Numbered from the stretch's first letter, positions 30,837-37,860 are shown. The stretch is 37,863 nucleotides of DNA from a virus (IMGVR_UViG_3300043775_000843:1-37863), one strand, 5' to 3'. Notes: generated from the letters alone by a model not told the origin. Program-made: numbers and translations.

Positions 30837-31135
30837 GCGTTAACTCCGGGGTGGAGGGGGGGGTCGGGCGTTTTCGTGCGTGAGCGTGGGTGTCAGGCGT
30901 GGGGGCCCGTCACCGGCGGCGGGGTGCGGGACCCAAGCCGGGGCCGGGGGGCCTCGGGCCGCCGCCAGGCTGGCGCGCGTGCCGAAATTCCCGAAGCCAC
31001 CCGTCCCGCATGTGCCTAAGTGTTTCCACGTACGTATCCCCTCTCGTCATCGTTACCCCATGTCCTCATGGCGTAGGGCAGTTATCAACTGATTTCGGCC
31101 CTATGTCAAGCGACAAAATGTGGTACTGATATTGC
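30837..31135. other. 299-base intergenic region, G-rich on the top strand
   Basis: No credible gene is seen. Bases about 30846-30868 and 30899-30960 carry many G-runs on the top strand (for example GGGG, GGGGGGGG and GGG within about 25 bases), enough to form G-quadruplexes. The right part (30990-31135) is more AT-balanced, with TTATCAACT near 31080 (one mismatch from a DnaA box). It lies directly downstream of the candidate small terminase, so a packaging site is possible but unsupported by direct evidence. Confidence 0.5.
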
Positions 31136-31606
31136 TCACGTTTCTGGCTCGATTTCGATGGGGTTTTCTGCCCCTCCCCCCTCCTCCGCCTCGATCGTCT
31201 TCATCGCCTGGTCGCGGCGCTGCTGGAGCTCGACCAGCACCTGCAGGTGCGCCTGCTGCACGTTCGTCGTGGTGACGTTCACGTCGGCCTGCTGCTGCGC
31301 GCGGCCGTACAGCCGGTTCTGCAGCATGTCGATCGCCGTCAACGCAACGCGGCCGTCGGGATCCTGCGTCAGCGTCACCAGGCGCTTCGCCGCGTTCAGC
31401 GAGCCCAACTCCAGCGCCTCGATGATCTCGGGCGGCATCGGACGCCGGCCATTCGGGTTGCCGCTTTGGCCCGGCTGGAACGGTTTGAAGCCCTTCGGCA
31501 CGACGCCCTTTGGCGGCCTTCTACTAATTCTGCTGGTACCATTGCTACCAGTCGAACTGGCACCATCGCTTTTGTCGGCGTTTTCAACCTTGTCGCGCTC
31601 CGTCAA
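31136..31606 (-). CDS. DUF5681-type protein, candidate small terminase subunit (156 aa)
   Basis: Contains KGFKPFQPGQSGNPNGRRP, the hallmark of DUF5681 domain proteins, followed by a helical region (IIEALELGSLNAAKRLVTLT) and a coiled coil (QAHLQVLVELQQRRDQAMKTI). DUF5681 proteins often precede large terminases and are suspected TerS. Starts at TTG 31606 with GAGGTGG five bases upstream; no ATG is available before the domain. TerL lies 2 kb downstream after the recombinase cassette, which is unusual. Confidence 0.6.
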   Translation of the reverse strand: MTERDKVENADKSDGASSTGSNGTSRISRRPPKGVVPKGFKPFQPGQSGNPNGRRPMPPEIIEALELGSLNAAKRLVTLTQDPDGRVALTAIDMLQNRLYGRAQQQADVNVTTTNVQQAHLQVLVELQQRRDQAMKTIEAEEGGGAENPIEIEPET

Positions 31607-31704
31607 AACACCACCTCATCGCCCTTGCGCCAGTCAACCTGCGGTTTACTAACGTCACCATTCCCGAGAGTGTCCACAAATTTGTGAGGCTGTCGGCATT
31701 TCAT
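31603..31704 (-). CDS. Hidden 33-residue protein sharing a C-terminus with its neighbour
   Basis: ATG 31704 overlaps the stop of gene 31701-32171 (ATGA), and the frame ends at TGA 31605-31603, overlapping the TTG of the next gene. It encodes MKCRQPHKFVDTLGNGD and ends with DWRKGDEVVF, nearly the same as the end of gene 32168-32761 (DWRQGDEVVF). The DNA is a near-identical 39-base duplicate. It may be a remnant of a duplicated gene or a leader for coupling. Confidence 0.5.
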   Translation of the reverse strand: MKCRQPHKFVDTLGNGDVSKPQVDWRKGDEVVF

Positions 31705-32171
31705 TGCAGGTTAGCTTTCTTGTGGGCGGCCATCTCGACCAGGGCTTTGACGATCTCCTCGGCGCCCATGCCGGCGAACCTTGCCTGCCACGACATCTCC
31801 TGCGCCATGGTTTCCACTTGCATCGCGCATTCGATCATGGCTGCCGCGTGGACTGGCTTGAGGCCACCCTCCACGGCGCGGAGAGGTCCGACCATGGCGA
31901 CGATCAGATACGGCAGCGGGTTCGCCCGCCCGATCTTCTCCATCACCATGTCGAGTTCTTCCGCTGACCTTGCCGCCGCCAGATCTGTCTCCATCGCCTC
32001 CGCCACCCTGATTGCGTTGGTGAGGACGGCGACGGCTTCCAATACTTCCCCCAATGCTACGATTTGCAGTGTCTTGAAGCTCACGGCGTCTGCCATCGGT
32101 CTATTCCCTTCCTGTTTCATTTCCGCAGCGTCATTTCCATTTGTGCGAGACGCTTTCTTACCCTGCGTCAA
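31701..32171 (-). CDS. Hypothetical helical protein (156 aa, possibly 131)
   Basis: Two starts compete: TTG 32171 right after the upstream gene with GAGGTGG upstream, and ATG 32096 (MADAVSFKTLQIVALGEVLE) with GGAAGG ten bases before. The core from MADAV on is helical (LEAVAVLTNAIRVAEAMETD, KPVHAAAMIECAMQVETMAQEM). Function unknown. Confidence 0.6.
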   Translation of the reverse strand: MTQGKKASRTNGNDAAEMKQEGNRPMADAVSFKTLQIVALGEVLEAVAVLTNAIRVAEAMETDLAAARSAEELDMVMEKIGRANPLPYLIVAMVGPLRAVEGGLKPVHAAAMIECAMQVETMAQEMSWQARFAGMGAEEIVKALVEMAAHKKANLQ

Positions 32172-32761
32172 AACACCACCTCATCCCCCTGCCGCCAGTC
32201 AACCGCTGGCCGCGCCACCTTCACGACTGCAGCCTCCGGCCACAGCCCCTTCGCCTTCAGCACGCTCTCGAAGCTCTTGTCCTCCAGCACGCGGATGACT
32301 TCCGGCAGGCTCCAGATCTGGAACCCCTCCCAGCGCCCCTGGCGAGCCGCCACGCGGGCATCGTCCTCATTCTGTGTGAACAGGTAGCTGCGGCCGTCGT
32401 CGGCCCTCGTAGACCACCAGCGCGCGATTTCGAGCGGTACGTGCCCCGCGGCTATCGCGGCATCGTCGAGCGCCTCATACCCCCGGACGACGGACCCGAG
32501 CAGCCGGATGACCTCGGCATCGTCGCCGGCCTCGCGGGCAGCCTCCAGCTTCAGCCTGACGCCGGCGAACCTAGCGGCGAGCTCCGGGCCGACCAGCGTC
32601 TGCACAACGTCGGTGCCCCACTTCGCGTTCATGATGCCGACCGCCTTGTCGTGCATGGCGTACGCCGCCTCAAGCGGGCTTTCGAGGAACGGGTGCGGCC
32701 CGAGTACGGGCGGCTTCTCAGGCTGCGCGGCTTGTTGCTTGTGGTTGTATTTGGGCTTCAC
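32168..32761 (-). CDS. Hypothetical early protein (197 aa)
   Basis: Reads MKPKYNHKQQAAQPEKPP, FLESPLEAAYAMHDKAVGIMNAKWG, then ARFAGVRLKLEAAREAGD and a C-terminal RWEGFQIWSLPEVIRVLEDKS, ending DWRQGDEVVF. Purine-rich site CAGGGGGG lies 12 bases before ATG 32761. Family not recognised. The last ten codons, with stop and next start, form a direct repeat with 31603-31639. Confidence 0.65.
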   Translation of the reverse strand: MKPKYNHKQQAAQPEKPPVLGPHPFLESPLEAAYAMHDKAVGIMNAKWGTDVVQTLVGPELAARFAGVRLKLEAAREAGDDAEVIRLLGSVVRGYEALDDAAIAAGHVPLEIARWWSTRADDGRSYLFTQNEDDARVAARQGRWEGFQIWSLPEVIRVLEDKSFESVLKAKGLWPEAAVVKVARPAVDWRQGDEVVF

Positions 32762-32828
32762 TGAAGCCCCCCTGTCTGCCGTTCTGCAGACCTTCCGCTT
32801 TCAGTAGGAAATTCTCGGGGATGTTGTC

Positions 32829-32875
32829 GGGGGAAATTGGGTAGGCCTAAAGGCCTAACCCATTTAATTTCCCCC
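32829..32875. repeat. Long imperfect inverted repeat between helicase and downstream gene
   Basis: Arms GGGGGAAATT (32829-32838) and AATTTCCCCC (32866-32875) pair perfectly. Inside, GGGT pairs with ACCC and AGGCCT with AGGCCT around a two-base loop, with small bulges. This gives about 20 base pairs in 47 bases. No U-tract follows on either strand, so it is not a simple terminator. It sits next to 10-bp tandem repeats and a replication gene. Confidence 0.6.
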
Positions 32876-32910
32876 GTCAACCCCCTTTTCCCGAAAAAAG
32901 AAAACGGCGG

Positions 32911-32940
32911 TTTTCCCCCGTTTTCCCCCGTTTTCCCCCG
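32911..32940. repeat. Three tandem 10-bp iteron-like repeats
   Basis: TTTTCCCCCG occurs three times back to back, exactly one helical turn each, 11 bases past the end of the primase/helicase gene. Further related fragments flank it (for example ATTTCCCCCG and CCCCCTTTTCCCG). Iteron-like repeats near a replication gene and a large hairpin suggest an origin or a replication-protein binding site. Confidence 0.6.
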
Positions 32941-32951
32941 TCCAGAACCCA

Positions 32952-35117
32952 TCAAACGATCCTCCACGTATACCCTCCATTGGTTGCAAAATATCCCTTG
33001 CGCCGCAGCCCCTCCATTGCGTCAGCCATGGCCTTGCGCTTGGTGTGCTCCTTGCCGCCGCTTGCCATCTTGCCGACGGCGAACCCGATCAGCCGGTCGG
33101 TTGAGAGGCACAGGAACTGCCCCGCCTCGGGGAAGCCGGTGCCGAATGGCGTAGGCTTGCCCTCGTCCATCAGCAGCTGGTCGAATGCCGCCGCGACCGT
33201 GTGCTGGTTGGTGCCCTGCGGCTTGGCCTCTCGGACGGTCATGGCCTCGCCTGCGTCGGCTGGCACTGCTATGCCGGTCGTGACCGTGTCGCCGTCCTCG
33301 TCCTCGCCGAGCGGGATCGAACTGATGTCGAAGCCGTAGGTGCCGCCGTCCTCGCCGTCGCGCATCTTGGTCACCTTGATGGTGCCCGGCTGGCCCTGCT
33401 CGCGCTGCACCTCAAGCTCCAGGTTGACGGCGCCCAAGAGGCTGCTGTGCCCGCGGCTGCCGCGTCCCACGTCCTTCCCCGAGTGATGGACGATCAGCAC
33501 CATGCAGCCGACGCCCTTGGCGATCTTGTCGCAGTAGGCGATGAACTTGCCCATGTCCTCGACGCCGTTCTCGTCGCCGCCGGCCATCGCCCGGTTGAGC
33601 GTGTCCACGACCACCAGCCTGCAGCCGGGCTGGTTATCCCTGATGTCGGCGATGAGGGCGTCAGCGTCGGCCTCCGTGCTGCACAGGTCGATCGGCGCCG
33701 GTGACAGCCTGAATGTGTCGGGCCAAGCGATGTCGTGATGCTGGCACCAGCCGATCACGCGGTTGGCGCCCATCCGGCCCGCCTCCGGCGTGACGTAGCT
33801 GACCTCGGCCTGCGTCACCTTCAGGCCCCGCCAGGCGCGCCCGAGGGCGACGTGCAGGGCGATGTCCATGACGGTGAACGTCTTGCCCGAGCCCGGTCGC
33901 CCGTAGATGACGCCCAGCCCCTCGATCGGCAGCACCTTCTTCACCAGCCAGTTGCCGTTGAGCAGCGGCTGCATGCCGTTGGCGCGGGTGATCCACTGGA
34001 ACTTGTCGGCGGGTGTCGGCCCGGCGGCTGCTTGTGCCGCCTCCTGCCGGGCCTTCCTAAAATCCACAGCCTCCTCCTCAAAGCCTGCGAGCGGATCTCG
34101 CTGGTTGCCGGTGCCGGCGTCTGCCGCCAGCGTCTTCGCCGCGGCCTTCAGGTCGCCTGCGTGCTGGAACATGGCGTACATCCCGAAGGCGTCGGTCAGC
34201 CGGTGACTGAGCGGGTCGTGGGCGCCGTGGTGCGAGTACGCCACGACATCGCCGCGCCCGCCCTTGAACACGTTGACGCCCGGCGTGCCCGACTCTGACC
34301 CCGGCGCAATGAAGCGCAGGCCTTGGCCCTTGCGGCCCGCAAACTTATAGCCTGCCGCCTCCAGCTGCTGCCTGACCCATCCCACGCTGGCCGCCTGGTT
34401 GAAGGCCTCGATGATGCTGTCGCCCTGGTGCTGGCGCGGCGGCTGCGGGGCTTGCGCGCGCTCGATCGCCTGTTCAGCCTGCGCCTTGGCGCGTGCGAGG
34501 CTGACGGCGGCGCCGACATCGAGGTGGCCCCCCTCCTCGCGTGAGAAGGACGTGAAGTCGCCTATCAACTCCTCCCGGCAGCGCGGCAGGAACCATGCCT
34601 GGCTCCAAACCTTGCTTTCCTTGTTGGCCTCAACGTAGCAGCCCGCCCCGTGCAGCTGGCTGATGATCAGATCCACGGCCGCGCCGAGCTCGTCCTCGTT
34701 CTTCATGGTGGCGGGCGTGTACAGGCGCCACTTGTTGATGACGCCCGGCACGTAGGAGTGCGTCGTGTGGAGCACGTACTGGTAGCCCAGCCGGTCCATC
34801 GCCGCGGCAGCCTCCTCGATCGTGGGCGCACTCGACTTGGTCTTGCCGGTGTAGGGGTCGGTTGCCGTGAAGAACTCGCCCGTCTCCGGGTCGAAGCCGC
34901 TGTCGCCATCGACGACGAGCACGGCGGCCTCCTCCAGGTTCTCGTCGCCGCGCTCGGGCTTCCTGAGTGCGCCGCCCCGGACGAGGTATGAGCCATCCTT
35001 GTCGCCGACGCGGGGTGACTTCATGCGCTGCACGAACTCGCCCCACGTCATGTGCTTCGGCACCAGCGCCGTGTTGTTGGCTGGCCCGTGCGAGAATGAA
35101 ACCAGCATGTCACTCAT
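32952..35117 (-). CDS. Primase-helicase (AEP-like primase fused to RepA/RecA-type helicase, 721 aa)
   Basis: N-terminal region has EEAAVLVVDGDSGFDPETG (D70/D72) and HTTHSYVPGVINKWRLYTP, typical of archaeo-eukaryotic-type primase domains. The C-terminal RecA-like ATPase (AAA_25/RepA group) has GLGVIYGRPGSGKTF (Walker A 406-413), CRLVVVDTLNRAM (Walker B D505), CMVLIVHHSGKDVGRGSRGHSSL (sensor region). The end resembles a winged-helix (RRKGYFATNGGYTWRIV). It would unwind and prime phage DNA. ATG 35117 follows a 65-base gap. Confidence 0.85.
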   Translation of the reverse strand: MSDMLVSFSHGPANNTALVPKHMTWGEFVQRMKSPRVGDKDGSYLVRGGALRKPERGDENLEEAAVLVVDGDSGFDPETGEFFTATDPYTGKTKSSAPTIEEAAAAMDRLGYQYVLHTTHSYVPGVINKWRLYTPATMKNEDELGAAVDLIISQLHGAGCYVEANKESKVWSQAWFLPRCREELIGDFTSFSREEGGHLDVGAAVSLARAKAQAEQAIERAQAPQPPRQHQGDSIIEAFNQAASVGWVRQQLEAAGYKFAGRKGQGLRFIAPGSESGTPGVNVFKGGRGDVVAYSHHGAHDPLSHRLTDAFGMYAMFQHAGDLKAAAKTLAADAGTGNQRDPLAGFEEEAVDFRKARQEAAQAAAGPTPADKFQWITRANGMQPLLNGNWLVKKVLPIEGLGVIYGRPGSGKTFTVMDIALHVALGRAWRGLKVTQAEVSYVTPEAGRMGANRVIGWCQHHDIAWPDTFRLSPAPIDLCSTEADADALIADIRDNQPGCRLVVVDTLNRAMAGGDENGVEDMGKFIAYCDKIAKGVGCMVLIVHHSGKDVGRGSRGHSSLLGAVNLELEVQREQGQPGTIKVTKMRDGEDGGTYGFDISSIPLGEDEDGDTVTTGIAVPADAGEAMTVREAKPQGTNQHTVAAAFDQLLMDEGKPTPFGTGFPEAGQFLCLSTDRLIGFAVGKMASGGKEHTKRKAMADAMEGLRRKGYFATNGGYTWRIV

Positions 35118-35134
35118 CGGTATAATCGCCCTTC

Positions 35135-35148
35135 ATGCAAATGTGTTA
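35135..35148 (-). promoter_or_regulatory. Operator-family motif upstream of the primase-helicase gene
   Basis: The bottom strand reads TAACACATTTGCAT, identical over 14 bases to the top strand at 27176-27189. It lies 18 bases before the ATG at 35117 in a 65-base intergenic gap that also holds a GGGGCG/CGCCCC inverted repeat. It is probably a binding site of the phage repressor family and is in position to regulate primase-helicase expression. Confidence 0.5.
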
Positions 35149-35182
35149 AGCTGGGGCGAGCCGCAGCCCGCCCCGCCGTCGT

Positions 35183-35836
35183 CTAGAAATCGTCGCCGAG
35201 CTCGGCCTTGTTGCCGGCGGCGGTCTTCTTGTTCGCTGCGGCAGCCGCGAAGGGGTCGCCCGCAAACTCCGCCGGGCCGCTCTCGGCCTCCTCCACGTCG
35301 AACCCGTCGAGGTTGGCCGTTCCGTAAACGGGCTTCAGCACCTGCACGGCATCGAGCAGCAGGCTGATGCCGCCGTTGCCGTCAGGGTCCACGGTCGGGA
35401 AGGCGCGCACACGCACGTTGCCGGTGGAGCCTGACCAGAACTCCAGCTTCTCCGGCGGCATCGGCTGCTTCATGTTGTCCACGACGGTGACGGGCTTGTT
35501 GGCCTTGCCCTCGCCTGTCATTCCGCGCTTCTTCGCCTCGAACGTGACGGTGCCGGCCTCCTCGTCCTTCTTCATGCCGAAGACCTTGCTGAACACAGGC
35601 AACTTCTTGTTGCGCGCGGCGCAGGCTTCGTAGTGCGCCTTCATCTGCGCGTGGAAATCTTTCGCCTGCGCCTTCGGCATCTTCATGCCGCAGGACCAAG
35701 CCGCATTGGCGGCACCTGCCGCGCAGGGCTCGCTCTTCTTGCTGGCGCTGTTGAAGCGGTAGCAGCCGTTGAGGCGCGGGTACTGCAATTCTACGTGCTT
35801 GAATATGATGTCGTGGAAGTCGTCGTTCTGAGCCAT
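35183..35836 (-). CDS. Single-stranded DNA-binding protein, T7 gp2.5/DUF2815-like (217 aa)
   Basis: Reads FHDIIFKHVELQYPRLNGCYRF, MKMPKAQAKDFHAQMKAHYEACA, EKLEFWSGSTGNVRVRAFPTV and ISLLLDAVQVLKPVYG, matching DUF2815-type OB-fold SSBs. The end is acidic with a terminal aromatic (AELGDDF), the SSB-type protein-interaction tail. I chose ATG 35836 with AGGAGA six bases upstream; the GTG two codons earlier abuts the ribosome site. Neighbours are primase-helicase and DnaA-like genes. Confidence 0.82.
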   Translation of the reverse strand: MAQNDDFHDIIFKHVELQYPRLNGCYRFNSASKKSEPCAAGAANAAWSCGMKMPKAQAKDFHAQMKAHYEACAARNKKLPVFSKVFGMKKDEEAGTVTFEAKKRGMTGEGKANKPVTVVDNMKQPMPPEKLEFWSGSTGNVRVRAFPTVDPDGNGGISLLLDAVQVLKPVYGTANLDGFDVEEAESGPAEFAGDPFAAAAANKKTAAGNKAELGDDF

Positions 35837-35940
35837 GCTCACTCTCCTGTTTGCTGTTGAGGCGCCCGCCCGGCTGCGTAGGCTTGGGGGACCGGACGGG
35901 CGTTACACGGAACACTACTGTGTGTACTTACTCACTGGGT

Positions 35941-35990
35941 TTGCCGCAGTTCCGCTGCAGCGCCGGCCTCCGGCTTCACGCCGGAATTGG
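35941..35990. repeat. First copy of a 50-bp imperfect direct repeat
   Basis: Aligns without gaps to 36611-36660 at 40 of 50 bases, exactly 670 bases apart, with CCGGAATTGG identical. It contains a CCGGC/GCCGG stem. It overlaps the 3' end of the DnaA-like gene. The second copy is inside the reading frame of gene 36470-36712. Confidence 0.65.
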
Positions 35991-36473
35991 TTTACCGTCG
36001 AGCAGGATGCTGTTGACGATCGCCACCTGCGCGGCGAAGCGCGGCTTCAGCCGTTCCCACGTCCGGCAAGAGTGCTGAACAGTTGAGTGATCACGCGCGA
36101 GCCGCTCGGCGATGTACGGAAAGCTCCGCTTCGTGATCTGTCTCATCATGTAGCAGGCGTGCTGCCTGGCGTAGATGATGTGCCGATGCCGCGCCTGCCC
36201 GATGATGTCGTCGATGGAGATGCCGTGCGCGTAGGACACTGCAAGCAGGATCTTCCGCGCAGAGATGCGCTCGCCCGGAATATCTTTGAGCTCCATCTTG
36301 GCGGCGTTCTGCGCCATCAGGCGTCTCTGCCGGTCATGCCGCGTGCTTGCGGCCTCGGCTCGCGTTGCCTTCTCCTCTTGGCGGATCAAGTTGAGATCTC
36401 GCCCGCACGGCAGGAAGAACTTGCCGTCGAGCTTCTGCCGGATTATGGCCTCGGCCTCCTGCGCGGCGCTCAC
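35976..36473 (-). CDS. DnaA domain-IV-like DNA-binding protein (165 aa)
   Basis: The C-terminal half matches DnaA domain IV: ILLAVSYAHGISIDDIIGQARHR, HIIYARQHACYMMRQITKRSFPYIAERLARDHSTVQHSCRTWERL. The DHSTVQHS segment is the DnaA signature (consensus DHTTVxHA) that contacts DnaA boxes. No AAA+ domain is present, so it binds DNA but cannot act as a full initiator. GTG 36473 overlaps the preceding TGA (GTGA). A perfect DnaA box at 550-558 is a candidate target. Such proteins may regulate or mimic host DnaA. Confidence 0.82.
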   Translation of the reverse strand: MSAAQEAEAIIRQKLDGKFFLPCGRDLNLIRQEEKATRAEAASTRHDRQRRLMAQNAAKMELKDIPGERISARKILLAVSYAHGISIDDIIGQARHRHIIYARQHACYMMRQITKRSFPYIAERLARDHSTVQHSCRTWERLKPRFAAQVAIVNSILLDGKPIPA

Positions 36474-36712
36474 GCGATCACCCAGAAGAACAGCGCCAGC
36501 GTGCCGAACACGGACAGCCCGGCGATGACGGTGAGCGTGTCGGCGATGGCGCCCAGCCAGCACCACGGGGCAGAGCTTTCACCCTGCCCCGTAGCTGCAG
36601 TCCGGGGCGACTGGCGCAGTGCCGCTGCGCCGCCGGATCCCGGCTTGGCGCCGGAATTGGGTTTGAAGGTGGGGAAGTCCTTGTTCTTGCCGACGAGGAT
36701 GATGCGGTTCAT
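36470..36712 (-). CDS. Small protein with C-terminal membrane helix (80 aa)
   Basis: MNRIILVGKNKDFPTFKPNSG, a low-complexity Gly/Ala segment (AKPGSGGAAALRQSP), then a hydrophobic helix (LTVIAGLSVFGTLALFFWVIA). Coupled by ATGA to the upstream gene and by GTGA to the DnaA-like gene. The segment encoding KPNSGAKPGSGGAAALRQ is the second copy of the 50-bp repeat. Function unknown. Confidence 0.6.
   Translation of the reverse strand: MNRIILVGKNKDFPTFKPNSGAKPGSGGAAALRQSPRTAATGQGESSAPWCWLGAIADTLTVIAGLSVFGTLALFFWVIA
36611..36660. repeat. Second copy of the 50-bp imperfect direct repeat
   Basis: Matches 35941-35990 at 40 of 50 positions in the same orientation with no gaps. Lies inside gene 36470-36712, coding for the Gly/Ala-rich linker. 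Confidence 0.65.
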
Positions 36713-36858
36713 GCCGCCCTCCTCGCTTGAGCGTCGTCAACGAGCGTTCTCCAATAGGTCACCATCTCATTGGCGGCGGACCACTCTCCGTCGCTGCGGG
36801 CCTCGTCGAGGCGGGCCTCCGCGCGTGCCAGCCGCTGCCTCATTTCTTGGATCGTCAT
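36709..36858 (-). CDS. Small coiled-coil protein (49 aa)
   Basis: ATG 36858 has AGGAGG five bases upstream, an excellent ribosome site. Encodes MTIQEMRQRLARAEARLDEA and on to LVDDAQARRAA, all helix. Stop overlaps the next start (ATGA). Function unknown; it is first after operators at 36881-36923. Confidence 0.6.
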   Translation of the reverse strand: MTIQEMRQRLARAEARLDEARSDGEWSAANEMVTYWRTLVDDAQARRAA

Positions 36859-36880
36859 GTCAGCCTCCTGCCGTTACTTG

Positions 36881-36923
36881 ATGCATCTGCATTATGCTGA
36901 TTTGCGTCACAATGCAATTGCAT
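36881..36923. promoter_or_regulatory. Operator pair upstream of the DnaA-like/SSB operon segment
   Basis: ATGCATCTGCAT (36881-36892) and the perfect palindrome ATGCAATTGCAT (36912-36923) are 31 bases apart, three helical turns, suitable for cooperative binding. The second overlaps the 3' end of the exonuclease gene. Same dyad form as in the 491-623 cluster, so the same repressor is likely. Confidence 0.65.
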
Positions 36924-37779
36924 CATTTGGCGAGGTGAACAGTTCGTTAGCGTAGCCCGGCAGGTCCAATATATTGAGGCTTTCGCCGTAGCCCGGCCAA
37001 TGGTCCTCCTCCTGACACTGGCGCAGCGTGCGCAGCAGGCGACGATACTCCTCGCGCCCCGCCGCAATCATGGCCTCGCTGGCGGCGTAGCCGGCGCAGG
37101 CGTAGGGCTCCGACTTTTCGATCGCCGCGAAGATGAAGCCGCTCGCATCGACGCCGTTGGCCGCCAGGCCGTCGAGGTAAAAGGCGGCCTGCACGAAGTA
37201 GCGCCATCCGTACGCGCTGCGCTGGAAGGCGCGGGGGCTTGCGTCTTCGGTCGTCTTCAGGTCGAGGACGCAGCCGGGCGCGAGCCAGTCGGGGCGGCAA
37301 CGGCAGAGGATGCCGGTGTCGGGATCGTTCCAGTAGACAGAGAGCTCGGCGTGGCCGGTGTCGAGGAACGTCGCCAGGTGCTTGTGCCGGCCGAAGCTGT
37401 TGGCGATCGCCGTCACCTTCTCATAGTCGTCGGCGGGGATTACCTCGACGCCGCGCGATGCGGCCTCCTCCAGGGCGAGCGCCTTGGCGGCCTTGCCTTC
37501 CTTGGTGCGGCCGTCAACGTCGGGCATCACGACCCAGCCGGCGAACAGTTCAGGCTCGAGGATAGCCGCGTGCACAGCGGTGCCGAAGCGCATGGCGGGC
37601 GTCTCGTAGCTGGAGACGCGCTTCAGGCTCAGATAGTGCGACCAATAGTGGAAGGGGGATTTTGCCAGCTTGTCCAGCTGGGACTTGGAGACGCCGAGTC
37701 CGGCGTGGTACGCTGCGTTCGAAAGGCCAGCGTAGATCCCAGGCGCGGACGGCGCCGAGGTTGTCGTCTGGATGTTCAT
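36907..37779 (-). CDS. PD-(D/E)XK exonuclease, RecE/DUF3799-like (290 aa)
   Basis: Counting from an upstream GTG (37788): FGTAVHAAILEP (H73), AELSVYWNDPDTGILCRCRPDWLAPGCVLDLKTT (D167, D176, K178) and YFVQAAFYLDG (Y198, Q200) are the H, D-x-K and YxxQ motifs of the RecE/Exo VIII-type PD-(D/E)XK nuclease family. It would resect DNA ends for phage recombination, probably with the SSB. I chose ATG 37779 (MNIQTTTSAPS), with GGTG seven bases upstream. First gene of the leftward early operon. Confidence 0.82.
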   Translation of the reverse strand: MNIQTTTSAPSAPGIYAGLSNAAYHAGLGVSKSQLDKLAKSPFHYWSHYLSLKRVSSYETPAMRFGTAVHAAILEPELFAGWVVMPDVDGRTKEGKAAKALALEEAASRGVEVIPADDYEKVTAIANSFGRHKHLATFLDTGHAELSVYWNDPDTGILCRCRPDWLAPGCVLDLKTTEDASPRAFQRSAYGWRYFVQAAFYLDGLAANGVDASGFIFAAIEKSEPYACAGYAASEAMIAAGREEYRRLLRTLRQCQEEDHWPGYGESLNILDLPGYANELFTSPNDAIAL

Positions 37780-37823
37780 GAGGTTCACCGATGTTGAGAC
37801 GGGAACCTATGGTGAACCGGGTT

Positions 37824-37860
37824 TAATACATTTGCAACATCTATCTTAATGCCGATGCAT
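37824..37860. promoter_or_regulatory. Operator-family motifs upstream of the leftward early operon
   Basis: TAATACATTTGCA (37824-37836) and ATGCCGATGCAT (37849-37860) lie in the 84 bases before the exonuclease gene, at the right edge. They match the motif family of 27176 and 491-623. In a circular molecule the second site would overlap the repressor stop codon, putting repressor and early operon in line. Confidence 0.55.

Noticed and set aside
32758-32967. 69-codon open frame between primase-helicase and the 197-residue gene
   Set aside because: Its sequence is made by the hairpin and the 10-bp repeats (Gly/Lys/Pro-rich) and it overlaps the helicase end; more likely a non-coding element, though coupling overlaps leave a small chance it is translated.
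35933-35978. Short frame (GTG start overlapping the DnaA-like stop) encoding MKPEAGAAAELRQTQ
   Set aside because: Only 15 residues; resembles the linker of gene 36470-36712 because of the 50-bp repeat, so treated as a repeat relic rather than a gene.
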